Shown: in pieces, positions 1-12,062 of the stretch
How positions within the stretch are numbered: position 1 is the stretch's first letter
Layout: each line of letters opens with the position of its first letter
DNA from: Clusia tigrina
Lineage: Eukaryota > Arthropoda > Insecta > Diptera > Clusiidae
DNA: 64,000 bases
Reading direction: 5' to 3'
Assembly (NCBI GenBank): GCA_920105625.2
Contig: OV050033.1
Location: 91,018,280-91,082,279 of the forward strand
The notes under the pieces: model-generated
The model's database searches: none
What the model saw: only the letters and a program-made list of their open reading frames with translations
Told to the model about the DNA's origin: nothing
Made by a program: the position numbers and the translations under genes

Positions 1-196
1 AGTACTTTATTGTTACAAAATTTCAATGTTTTATGACGCTCCAGTAAAAAGTTACAAGCATTTGTATGTTGCAAACTTTGATAGGTGTAGGACGTACCGT
101 ATAGAAGTTAGGGCCATTTGAAGTTTTATCCGTGTTTGATTTGGGACTCAAGGGTAGCATAGCTTGGAGCGATAGCTTAAATTGACAAGAGGCTCG

Positions 197-376
197 AGTA
201 CTTTATTGTTACAAAATTTCAAGGATTCATGACGCTCCAGTAAAAAGTTACAAGCATTTGATAGGTGTATGACGTACGGTATAGGAGTTTGGGCCATTTG
301 AAGTTTTATCACGTTTGATTTGGGACTCAAGGGTAGGTATATCTCTGAGCGATAGCTTTAATTGACAAGAGGCTCG
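197..376 (+). repeat. First short-variant monomer (180 bp)
   Basis: An example of the short class. The text reads ACAAGCATTTGATAGGTG where a full monomer has TATGTTGCAAACTTTG between CATTTG and ATAGG. The missing 16 bp lie between two copies of TTTG, which suggests deletion by slippage or microhomology-mediated joining. Most other short units are 179 bp because they also lose one base where CAGTGTTTG becomes CACGTTTG. This one carries a small extra change near 333-343. Confidence 0.85.
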
Positions 377-1779
377 AGTACTTTATTGTTACAAAATTTC
401 ATGGTGTTATGACGTTCCAGTAAAAAGTTACAAGCATTTGTATGTTGCAAACTTTGACAGGTGTAGGACGTACCGTATAGAATTTAGGGCCATTTGAAGT
501 TTTATCAGTGTTTGATTTGGGACTCAAGGGTAGCATAGCCTTGAGCGATAGCTTAATTGACAAGAGGCTCGAGTACTTTATTGTTACAAAATTTCAAGGT
601 TTTATGACGCTCCAGTAAAAAGTTACAAGCATTTGTGTGTTGCAAACTTTGATAGGTGTAGGACGTTCCGTATAGAAGTTAGGGCCATTTGAAGTTTTAT
701 CAGTGTTTGATTTGGGACTCAAGGGTAGCATAGCTTTGAGCGATAGCGTAAATTGACAAGAGGCTCGAGTACTTTATTGTTACAAAATTTCAAGGATTTA
801 TGACGCTCCAGTTAAAAGTTACAAGCATTTGTATGTTGCAAACTTTGATAGGTGTAGGACGTTCCGTATAGAAGTTAGGGCCATTTGAAGTTTTATCAGT
901 GTTTGATTTGGGACTCAAGGGTAGCATAGCTTTGAGCAATAAGTTAAATTGACAAGAGGCTCGAGTATTTTATTGTTAAAAATTTTAAAGGTTTTATTAC
1001 GCTCCAGTAAAAAGTTACAAGCATTTGTATGTTGCAAACTTTGATAGGTGTAGGCCATACCGTATAGAAGTAAGGGCCATTTGAAGTTTTATCAGTGTTT
1101 GATTTGTGACTCAAGGGTAGCATAGCTTTGAGCGATAGCTTAAATTGACAAGAGGCTCGAGTTCTTCATTGTTACAAAATGTCAAGGTTTTTTGACGCTC
1201 CAGTTAAAAGTGACAAGCATTTGTATGTTGCAAACTTTGATAGGAGTAGGACGTACTGTATAGAAGTTAGGGCCATTTGAAGTTTTATCAGTTTTTGATT
1301 TGGGACTCAAGGGTAGCATAGCTTTGAGCGATAGCTTAAATTGACAAGAGGCTCGAGTACTTTATTGTTACAAAATTTCAAGGTTTTATGACGCTCCAGT
1401 AAAAAGTTACAAGCATTTGTATGTTGCAAACTTTGATAGGTGTAGGACGTACCGTATAGAAGTTAAGGCCATTTGAAGTTTTATCAGTGTTTGATTTATG
1501 ACTCAAGGGTAGCGTAGCTTTGAGCGATAGGTTAAATTGACAAGCAGCTCGAGTACTTTATTGTTACAAAATTTCAAGGTTTTATGACACTCCAGTAAAA
1601 ATTTACAAGCATTTTTATGTTGCAAACTTTGATAGGAGTAGGACGTACTGTATAGAAGTTAGGGCCATTTGAAGTTTTATCAGTGTTTGATTTGGTACTC
1701 AAGCGTAGCATAGCTTTGAGCGATAGCTTCAATTGACAAGAGGCTCGAGTAATTTATTGTTACAAGATTTCAAGGTTTT

Positions 1780-3540
1780 ATGACGCTCCAATAAAAAGTT
1801 ACAAGCATTTGTATGTTGCAAACTTTGATAGGTGTAGGACGTATCGTATAGAAGTTAGGGCCATTTGAAGTTTTATCAGTGTTTGATTTGGGACTTAAGG
1901 GTCGCATAGCTTTGAGCGATAGCTTAAATTGACAAGAGGCTCGAGTACTTTATTGTTACAAAATTTAAAGGTTTCATGAAGCTCCAGTAAAAAGTTACAA
2001 GCATTTGATAGGTGAAGGACGTACCGTATAGAAGTTAGGGCCATTTGAAGTTTTATCACGTTTGATTTGGGACTCAAGGGTAGCATAGCTTTGAGCGATA
2101 GCTTAAATTGGCAAGATGCTCGAGTACTTTATTGTTACAAAATTTAAAGGTTTCATGACGCTCCAGTAAAAAGTTACAAGCATTTGATAGGTGAAGGACG
2201 TACCGTATAGAAGTTAGGGCCATTTGAAGTTTTATCACGTTTGTTTTGGGACTCAAGGGTAGGATAGCTTTGAGCGATAGCTTAAATTGACAAGATGCTC
2301 GAGTACTTTTTGTTACAAAATTTCAAGGTTTTATGACGCTCCAGTAAAAAGTTACAAGCATTTGTATGTTGCAAACTTTGATAGGTATAGGATGCACCGT
2401 ATAGAAGTTAGGGCCATTTGAAGTATTATCAGTGTTTGATTTGGGACTCAAGGGTAGCATAGCTTTGAGCGATAACTTAAATTGACAAGAGGCTCGAGTT
2501 CTTTATTGTTACAAAATTTCAAGGTTTTATGACGCTCCAGTAAAAAGTTACAAGCATTTGTATGTTGCAAACTTTGATAGGAGTAGGACGTATCGTACAG
2601 AAGTTAGGGCCATTTGGAGTTTTATCTGTGTTTGATTTGGGACTTAAGGGTAGCATAGCTTTGAGCGATAACTTAAAATGACAAGAGGCTCGAGTACTTT
2701 ATTGTTACAAAATTTCAAGGTTTTATGGCGCTCCAGTAAAACGTTACAAACATTTGTATGTTACAAACTTTGATAGGTGTAGGACGTACCGTATAGAAGT
2801 TAGGGCCATTTGAAGTTTTATCAGTGTTTGATTTGGGACTCAAGGGTAGCATAGCTTTGAGCGATAGCTTAAATTGGCAAGAGGCTCGAGTAATTCATTG
2901 TTACAAAATTTCAAGGTTTTTTGACGCTCCATTAAAAACTTACAAGCATTTGTATGTTGCAAACTTTGATAGGTGTAGGACGTATCGTATAGAAGTTAGG
3001 GCCATTTGAAGTTTTATCAGTGTTTGATTTGAGACTTAAGGGTAGCATAGCTTTGAGCGATAGCTTAAATTGACAAGAGGCTCGAGTACTTTATTGTTAC
3101 AAAATTTCAAGGTTTTATGGCACTCCAGAAAAAAGTTACAAGCATTTGATAGGTGTAGGACGTACCGTATAGAAGTTAGGGCCATTTGAAGTTTTATCAC
3201 GTTTGATTTGGGACTCAACGGTGGCATAGCTTGGAGCGATAGCTTAAATTGACAAGAGGCTCGTGTACTTTATTGTTACAAAATTTCAAGGTTTTATGAA
3301 GCTCTAGTAAAAAGTTACAAGCATTGGTATGTTGCAAACTTTGATAAGTGTAGGACGTACCGTATAGAAGTTAGGGCCATTTGAAGTTTTACCAGTGTTT
3401 GATTTGGGACTCAAGGGTAGCTTAGCTGTGAGCGATAACTTAAATTGACAAGAGGCTCGAGTACTTTATTGTTACAAAATTTCAAGGTTTTATGAAGCTC
3501 TAGTAAAAAGTTACAAGCATTTGTATGTTGCAAACTTTGA
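1780..3540 (+). repeat. Satellite module A, first copy
   Basis: This stretch corresponds to about 12601-14361 at a constant offset of 10821 bp. Shared markers include a doublet of short monomers (about 1940-2300 and 12760-13120), the AATTGGCAAGAGGCTCGAGTAATTC monomer near 2874 and 13696, and AAGCTCTAGTAAAAAG units near 3300-3500 and 14120-14330. It has single-base differences from the later copies. Boundaries are approximate. Confidence 0.75.
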
Positions 3541-6500
3541 TAAGTGTAGGACGTACCGTATAGAAGTTAGGGCCATTTGAAGTTTTACCAGTGTTTGATT
3601 TGGGACTCAAGGGTAGCATAGCTGTGAGCGATAGCTTAAATTGACAAGAGGCTCGAGAACTTTATTGTTTCAAAATTTCAAGGTTTCATGACGCTCCAGT
3701 AAAAGCTTACAAGCATTTGATAGGTGTAGGACGTACCGTATAGAAGTTAGGGCCATTTGAAGTTTTATCACGTTTGGTTTGGGACTCAAGGGTAGCATAG
3801 CTCTGAGCGATAGCTTAAATTGACAAGAGCCTCGAGTACTTTATTGTTACAAAAATTCATGGTGTTATGACGCTCCAGCAAAAAGTTACAAGCATTTGTA
3901 TGTTGCACACTTTGACAGGTGTAGGACGTACCGTATAGAATTTAGGGCCATTTGAAGTTTTATCAGTGTTTGATTTGGGACTCAAGGGTAGCATAGCTTT
4001 GACCGATAGCTTAAATTGACAAGAGGCTCGAGTACTTTATTGTAACAAAATTTCAAGGTTTTATGACGCTCCATTAAAAAGTTACAAGCATTTGTGTGTT
4101 GCAAACTTTGATAGGTGTAGGATGTACCGCATAGAAGTTAGAGCCATTTGAAGCTTTACCAGAGTTTGATTTGCGACTCAAGGGTAGCATAGCTTTGAGC
4201 GATAACTTAAATTGACAAGAGGCTCGAGTACTTTATTGTTACAAAATTTCAAGGCTTTATGACGCTCTAGTAAAAAGTTACAAGCATTTGTATGTTGCAA
4301 ACATTGATAGGTGTAGGACGTTCCGTATAGAAGTTAGGGCCATTTGAAGTTTTATCAGTGTTTGATTTGGGACTCAAGGGTAGCATAGCTTTGAGCAATA
4401 AGTTAAATTGACAAGAGGCTTGAGTACTTTATTGTTAAAAAATTTCAAGGTTTTATGACGCTCCAGTAAAAAGTTACAAGCATTTGTGTGGTGCAAACTT
4501 TGATAGGTATAGGATGCACCGTATAGAAGTTAGGGCCATTTGAAGTTTTATCAGTGTTTGATTTGGGACTCAAAGGTAGCATAGCTTTGAGCGATAACTT
4601 AAATTGACAAGAGGCTCGAGTATTTTATTGTTATAAAATTTCAAGGTTTTAGGACGCTCCAGTAAAACGTTACAAGCATTTGTATGTTGAAAACTTTGAT
4701 AGGTGTAGGACGTACCGTATAGAAGTTAGGGCCATTTGAAGTTTTATCAGTGTTTGATTTTGGACTCAAGGGTAGCATAGCTTTGAGCGATAGCTTAAAT
4801 TGACAAGAGGCTCGAGTACTTTATTGTTACAAAATTTCAAGGTTTCCTGACGCTCCAGTAAAAAGTTACAAGCATTTGATAGGTGAAGGACGTACCGTAT
4901 AGAAGTTAGGGTCATTTGAACTTTTATTACGTTTGCTTTGGGACTCAAGGGTAGCATAGCTTTGAGCGATAGCTTAAATTGACAAGAGGCTCGAGTACTT
5001 CTGTGTTACAAAATTTCAAGGTTTTTTGACGCTCCAGTCAAAACTTACAAGCATTTGTATGTTGCAAACTTTGATAGGAGTAGGACGTACCGTATAGAAG
5101 TTAGGGCCATTTGAAGTTTTATCAGTGTTTGATTTGGGACTCAAGGGTAGCATAGCTTTGAGCGATAGCTTAAATTGACAAGAGGCTCGAGTACTTTATT
5201 GTTAAAAGATTTAAAGGTTTTATGACGCTCCAGTAAAAAGTTACAAGCATTTGTATGTTGCAAACTTTGATAGGTGTAGGCCATACCGTATAGAAGTTAG
5301 GGCCATTTGAAGTTTTATCAGTGTTTGATTTGGGACTCAAGGGTAGCATAGCTTTGAGCGATAGCTTAAATTGACAAGAGGCTCGAGTACTTCATTGTTA
5401 CAAAATTTCAAGGTTTTTTGACGCTCCAGTAAAAACTTACTAGCATTTGTATGTTGCAAACTTTGATAGGAGTAGGACGTACCGTATAGAAGATAGGGCA
5501 ATTTGAAGCTTTATCAGTGTTTGATTTGGGACTCAAAGGTAGCATAGCTTTGAGCGATATCTTAAATTGACAAGAGGCTCGAGTACTTTATTGTTACAAA
5601 ATTTCAAGGTTTTATGACGCTCCAATAAAAAGTTACTAGCATTTGTATGTTGCAAACTTTGACAGGTGTAGGACGTACCGTATAGAATTTAGTGCCATTT
5701 GAAGTTTTATCAGTGTTTGATTTATGACTCAAGGGTAGCGTAGCTTTGAGCGATAGGTTAAATTGACAAGCAGCTCGAGTACTTTATTGTTACAAAATTT
5801 CAAGGATTTATGACGCTCCAGTTAAAAGTTACAAGCATTTGTATGTTGCAAACTTTGATAGGTGTAGGACGTTCCGTATAGAAGTTAGGGCCATTTGAAG
5901 TTTTATCAGTGTTTGATTTGGGACTCAAGGGTAGCATAGCTTTGAGCAATAAGTTAAATTGACAAGAGGCTCGAGTATTTTATTGTTAAAAATTTTAAAG
6001 GTTTTTATTACGCTCCAGTAAAAAGTTACAAGCATTTGTATGTTGCAAACTTTGATAGGTGTAGGCCATACCGTATAGAAGTAAGGGCCATTTGAAGTTT
6101 TATCAGTGTTTGATTTGTGACTCAAGGGTAGCATAGCTTTGAGCGATAGCTTAAATTGACAAGAGGCTCGAGTACTTCATTGTTACAAAATGTCAAGGTT
6201 TTTTGACGCTCCAGTTAAAAGTGACAAGCATTTGTATGTTGCAAACTTTGATAGGAGTAGGACGTACTGTATAGAAGTTAGGGCCATTTGAAGTTTTATC
6301 AGTGTTTGATTTGGGACTCAAGGGAAGCATAGCTTTGAGCGATAGCTTAAATTGACAAGAGGCTCGAGTACTTTATTGTTACAAAATTTCAAGGTTTTAT
6401 GACGCTCCAATAAAAAGTACTAGTATTTGTATGTTGCAAACTTTGACAGGTGTAGGACGTACCGTATAGAATTTAGTGCCATTTGAAGTTTTATCAGTGT

Positions 6501-6837
6501 TTGATTTATGACTCAAGGGTAGCGTAGCTTTGAGCGATAGGTTAAATTGACAAGCAGCTCGAGTACTTTATTGTTACAAAATTTCAAGGTTTTATGACAC
6601 TCCAGTAAAAATTTACAAGCATTTTTATGTTGCAAACTTTGATAGGAGTAGGACGTACTGTATAGAAGTTAGGGCCATTTGAAGTTTTATCAGTGTTTGA
6701 TTTGGTACTCAAGGGTAGCATAGCTTTGAGCGATAGCTTCAATTGACAAGAGGCTCGAGTACTTTATTGTTACAAAATTTCAAGGTTTTATGACGCTCCA
6801 ATAAAAAGTTACAAGCATTTGTATGTTGCAAACTTTG
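3540..6837 (+). repeat. Satellite module B, 17-mer HOR, copy 1
   Basis: This is the first of three tandem copies of a 3298-bp unit. The marker CTCGAGAACTTTATTGTTTC recurs near 3651, 6949 and 10246. The length fits 17 monomers of 196 bp minus two 17-bp shortfalls for two 179-bp units (3332-34=3298). The copies look near-identical. One visible indel is an extra T near 6001-6005 that the next copy lacks, which explains 3298 versus 3297. The left junction lies about 3510-3540. Confidence 0.85.
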
Positions 6838-9800
6838 ATAAGTGTAGGACGTACCGTATAGAAGTTAGGGCCATTTGAAGTTTTACCAGTGTTTGATTTG
6901 GGACTCAAGGGTAGCATAGCTGTGAGCGATAGCTTAAATTGACAAGAGGCTCGAGAACTTTATTGTTTCAAAATTTCAAGGTTTCATGACGCTCCAGTAA
7001 AAGCTTACAAGCATTTGATAGGTGTAGGACGTACCGTATAGAAGTTAGGGCCATTTGAAGTTTTATCACGTTTGGTTTGGGACTCAAGGGTAGCATAGCT
7101 CTGAGCGATAGCTTAAATTGACAAGAGCCTCGAGTACTTTATTGTTACAAAAATTCATGGTGTTATGACGCTCCAGCAAAAAGTTACAAGCATTTGTATG
7201 TTGCACACTTTGACAGGTGTAGGACGTACCGTATAGAGTTTAGGGCCATTTGAAGTTTTATCAGTGTTTGATTTGGGACTCAAGGGTAGCATAGCTTTGA
7301 CCGATAGCTTAAATTGACAAGAGGCTCGAGTACTTTATTGTAACAAAATTTCAAGGTTTTATGACGCTCCATTAAAAAGTTACAAGCATTTGTGTGTTGC
7401 AAACTTTGATAGGTGTAGGATGTACCGCATAGAAGTTAGAGCCATTTGAAGCTTTACCAGAGTTTGATTTGCGACTCAAGGGTAGCATAGCTTTGAGCGA
7501 TAACTTAAATTGACAAGAGGCTCGAGTACTTTATTGTTACAAAATTTCAAGGCTTTATGACGCTCTAGTAAAAAGTTACAAGCATTTGTATGTTGCAAAC
7601 ATTGATAGGTGTAGGACGTTCCGTATAGAAGTTAGGGCCATTTGAAGTTTTATCAGTGTTTGATTTGGGTCTCAAGGGTAGCATAGCTTTGAGCAATAAG
7701 TTAAATTGACAAGAGGCTTGAGTACTTTATTGTTAAAAAATTTCTAGGTTTTATGACGCTCCAGTAAAAAGTTACAAGCATTTGTGTGGTGCAAACTTTG
7801 ATAGGTATAGGATGCACCGTATAGAAGTTAGGGCCATTTGAAGTTTTATCAGTGTTTGATTTGGGACTCAAAGGTAGCATAGCTTTGAGCGATAACTTAA
7901 ATTGACAAGAGGCTCGAGTATTTTATTGTTATAAAATTTCAAGGTTTTAGGACGCTCCAGTAAAACGTTACAAGCATTTGTATGTTGAAAACTTTGATAG
8001 GTGTAGGACGTACCGTATAGAAGTTAGGGCCATTTGAAGTTTTATCAGTGTTTGATTTTGGACTCAAGGGTAGCATAGCTTTGAGCGATAGCTTAAATTG
8101 ACAAGAGGCTCGAGTACTTTATTGTTACAAAATTTCAAGGTTTCCTGACGCTCCAGTAAAAAGTTACAAGCATTTGATAGGTGAAGGACGTACCGTATAG
8201 AAGTTAGGGTCATTTGAACTTTTATTACGTTTGCTTTGGGACTCAAGGGTAGCATAGCTTTGAGCGATAGCTTAAATTGACAAGAGGCTCGAGTACTTCT
8301 GTGTTACAAAATTTCAAGGTTTTTTGACGCTCCAGTCAAAACTTACAAGCATTTGTATGTTGCAAACTTTGATAGGAGTAGGACGTACCGTATAGAAGTT
8401 AGGGCCATTTGAAGTTTTATCAGTGTTTGATTTGGGACTCAAGGGTAGCATAGCTTTGAGCGATAGCTTAAATTGACAAGAGGCTCGAGTACTTTATTGT
8501 TAAAAGATTTAAAGGTTTTATGACGCTCCAGTAAAAAGTTACAAGCATTTGTATGTTGCAAACTTTGATAGGTGTAGGCCATACCGTATAGAAGTTAGGG
8601 CCATTTGAAGTTTTATCAGTGTTTGATTTGGGACTCAAGGGTAGCATAGCTTTGAGCGATAGCTTAAATTGACAAGAGGCTCGAGTACTTCATTGTTACA
8701 AAATTTCAAGGTTTTTTGACGCTCCAGTAAAAACTTACAAGCATTTGTATGTTGCAAACTTTGATAGGAGTAGGACGTACCGTATAGAAGATAGGGCAAT
8801 TTGAAGCTTTATCAGTGTTTGATTTGGGACTCAAGGGTAGCATAGCTTTGAGCGATAGCTTAAATTGACAAGAGGCTCGAGTACTTTATTGTTACAAAAT
8901 TTCAAGGTTTTATGACGCTCCAATAAAAAGTTACTAGCATTTGTATGTTGCAAACTTTGACAGGTGTAGGACGTACCGTATAGAATTTAGTGCCATTTGA
9001 AGTTTTATCAGTGTTTGATTTATGACTCAAGGGTAGCGTAGCTTTGAGCGATAGGTTAAATTGACAAGCAGCTCGAGTACTTTATTGTTACAAAATTTCA
9101 AGGATTTATGACGCTCCAGTTAAAAGTTACAAGCATTTGTATGTTGCAAACTTTGATAGGTGTAGGACGTTCCGTATAGAAGTTAGGGCCATTTGAAGTT
9201 TTATCAGTGTTTGATTTGGGACTCAAGGGTAGCATAGCTTTGAGCAATAAGTTAAATTGACAAGAGGCTCGAGTATTTTATTGTTAAAAATTTTAAAGGT
9301 TTTATTACGCTCCAGTAAAAAGTTACAAGCATTTGTATGTTGCAAACTTTGATAGGTGTAGGCCATACCGTATAGAAGTAAGGGCCATTTGAAGTTTTAT
9401 CAGTGTTTGATTTGTGACTCAAGGGTAGCATAGCTTTGAGCGATAGCTTAAATTGACAAGAGGCTCGAGTACTTCATTGTTACAAAATGTCAAGGTTTTT
9501 TGACGCTCCAGTTAAAAGTGACAAGCATTTGTATGTTGCAAACTTTGATAGGAGTAGGACGTACTGTATAGAAGTTAGGGCCATTTGAAGTTTTATCAGT
9601 GTTTGATTTGGGACTCAAGGGTAGCATAACTTTGAGCGATAGCTTAAATTGACAAGAGGCTCGAGTACTTTATTGTTACAAAATTTCAAGGTTTTATGAC
9701 GCTCAAATAAAAAGTACTAGTATTTGTATGTTGCAAACTTTGACAGGTGTAGGACGTACCGTATAGAATTTAGTGCCATTTGAAGTTTTATCAGTGTTTG

Positions 9801-10135
9801 ATTTATGACTCAAGGGTAGCGTAGCTTTGAGCGATAGGTTAAATTGACAAGCAGCTCGAGTACTTTATTGTTACAAAATTTCAAGGTTTTATGACACTCC
9901 AGTAAAAATTTACAATCATTTTTATGTTGCAAACTTTGATAGGAGTAGGACGTACTGTATAGAAGTTAGGGCCATTTGAAGTTTTATCAGTGTTTGATTT
10001 GGTACTCAAGGGTAGCATAGCTTTGAGCGATAGCTTCAATTGACAAGAGGCTCGAGTACTTTATTGTTACAAAATTTCAAGGTTTTATGACGCTCCAATA
10101 AAAAGTTACAAGCATTTGTATGTTGCAAACTTTGA
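6838..10135 (+). repeat. Satellite module B, 17-mer HOR, copy 2
   Basis: Tandem repeat of the preceding 3.3-kb unit. The junction monomer is a hybrid: CCAATAAAAAGTTACAAG on its left half, as in the end of the unit, and TTTGATAAGTGTAGGACG on its right half, as in the unit start. The same hybrid recurs at 10096-10145, as expected of tandem duplication by unequal exchange. Confidence 0.85.
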
Positions 10136-11920
10136 TAAGTGTAGGACGTACCGTATAGAAGTTAGGGCCATTTGAAGTTTTACCAGTGTTTGATTTGGGA
10201 CTCAAGGGTAGCATAGCTGTGAGCGATAGCTTAAATTGACAAGAGGCTCGAGAACTTTATTGTTTCAAAATTTCAAGGTTTCATGACGCTCCAGTAAAAG
10301 CTTACAAGCATTTGATAGGTGTAGGACGTACCGTATAGAAGTTAGGGCCATTTGAAGTTTTATCACGTTTGGTTTGGGACTCAAGGGTAGCATAGCTCTG
10401 AGCGATAGCTTAAATTGACAAGAGCCTCGAGTACTTTATTGTTACAAAAATTCATGGTGTTATGACGCTCCAGCAAAAAGTTACAAGCATTTGTATGTTG
10501 CACACTTTGACAGGTGTAGGACGTACCGTATAGAATTTAGGGCCATTTGAAGTTTTATCAGTGTTTGATTTGGGACTCAAGGGTAGCATAGCTTTGACCG
10601 ATAGCTTAAATTGACAAGAGGCTCGAGTACTTTATTGTAACAAAATTTCAAGGTTTTATGACGCTCCATTAAAAAGTTACAAGCATTTGTGTGTTGCAAA
10701 CTTTGATAGGTGTAGGATGTACCGCATAGAAGTTAGAGCCATTTGAAGCTTTACCAGAGTTTGATTTGCGACTCAAGGGTAGCATAGCTTTGAGCGATAA
10801 CTTAAATTGACAAGAGGCTCGAGTACTTTATTGTTACAAAATTTCAAGGCTTTATGACGCTCTAGTAAAAAGTTACAAGCATTTGTATGTTGCAAACATT
10901 GATAGGTGTAGGACGTTCCGTATAGAAGTTAGGGCCATTTGAAGTTTTATCAGTGTTTGATTTGGGACTCAAGGGTAGCATAGCTTTGAGCAATAAGTTA
11001 AATTGACAAGAGGCTTGAGTACTTTATTGTTAAAAAATTTCAAGGTTTTATGACGCTCCAGTAAAATGTTACAAGCATTTGTGTGGTGCAAACTTTGATA
11101 GGTATAGGATGCACCGTATAGAAGTTAGGGCCATTTGAAGTTTTATCAGTGTTTGATTTGGGACTCAAAGGTAGCATAGCTTTGAGCGATAACTTAAATT
11201 GACAAGAGGCTCGAGTATTTTATTGTTATAAAATTTCAAGGTTTTAGGACGCTCCAGTAAAACGTTACAAGCATTTGTATGTTGAAAACTTTGATAGGTG
11301 TAGGACGTACCGTATAGAAGTTAGGGCCATTTGAAGTTTTATCAGTGTTTGATTTTGGACTCAAGGGTAGCATAGCTTTGAGCGATAGCTTAAATTGACA
11401 AGAGGCTCGAGTACTTTATTGTTACAAAATTTCAAGGTTTCCTGACGCTCCAGTAAAAAGTTACAAGCATTTGATAGGTGAAGGACGTACCGTATAGAAG
11501 TTAGGGTCATTTGAACTTTTATTACGTTTGCTTTGGGACTCAAGGGTAGCATAGCTTTGAGCGATAGCTTAAATTGACAAGAGGCTCGAGTACTTCTATG
11601 TTACAAAATTTCAAGGTTTTTTGACGCTCCAGTCAAAACTTACAAGCATTTGTATGTTGCAAACTTTGATAGGAGTAGGACGTACCGTATAGAAGTTAGG
11701 GCCATTTGAAGTTTTATCAGTGTTTGATTTGGGACTCAAGGGTAGCATAGCTTTGAGCGATAGCTTAAATTGACAAGAGGCTCGAGTACTTTATTGTTAA
11801 AAGATTTAAAGGTTTTATGACGCTCCAGTAAAAAGTTACAAGCATTTGTATGTTGCAAACTTTGATAGGTGTAGGCCATACCGTATAGAAGTTAGGGCCA
11901 TTTGAAGTTTTATCAGTGTT
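10136..11920 (+). repeat. Satellite module B, truncated copy 3
   Basis: It follows copies 1 and 2 until about 11920. There the text switches to GATTTATGACTCAAGGGTAGCG, where copies 1 and 2 read GATTTGGGACTCAAGGG, so roughly the last 1.5 kb of the unit is missing. The switch falls inside the conserved TCAGTGTTTGATTT stretch, where recombination between misaligned monomers would leave no other scar. Confidence 0.75.
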
Positions 11921-12062
11921 TGATTTATGACTCAAGGGTAGCGTAGCTTTGAGCGATAGGTTAAATTGACAAGCAGCTCGAGTACTTTATTGTTACAAAA
12001 TTTCAAGGTTTTATGACACTCCAGTAAAAATTTACAAGCATTTTTATGTTGCAAACTTTGAT

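Noticed and set aside
1895..2086. Recurrent minus-strand open frame of 63 codons, seen dozens of times (for example 4766-4957, 50693-50884)
   Set aside because: It appears wherever a short 179-bp monomer occurs, because the 16+1-bp deletion changes the frame and removes stops. It starts and ends inside satellite text, drifts in sequence with the repeats, and has no sign of constraint. Not a gene family.
2824..3009. Recurrent plus-strand 61-codon frame beginning MFDLGLKGS (also 13646, 14984, 18853, 24550, 30574)
   Set aside because: It opens only in monomers where AAATTGACAAG changed to AAATTGGCAAG (or similar), which removes a TGA. The copies are block duplicates of the same modules. Satellite by-product.
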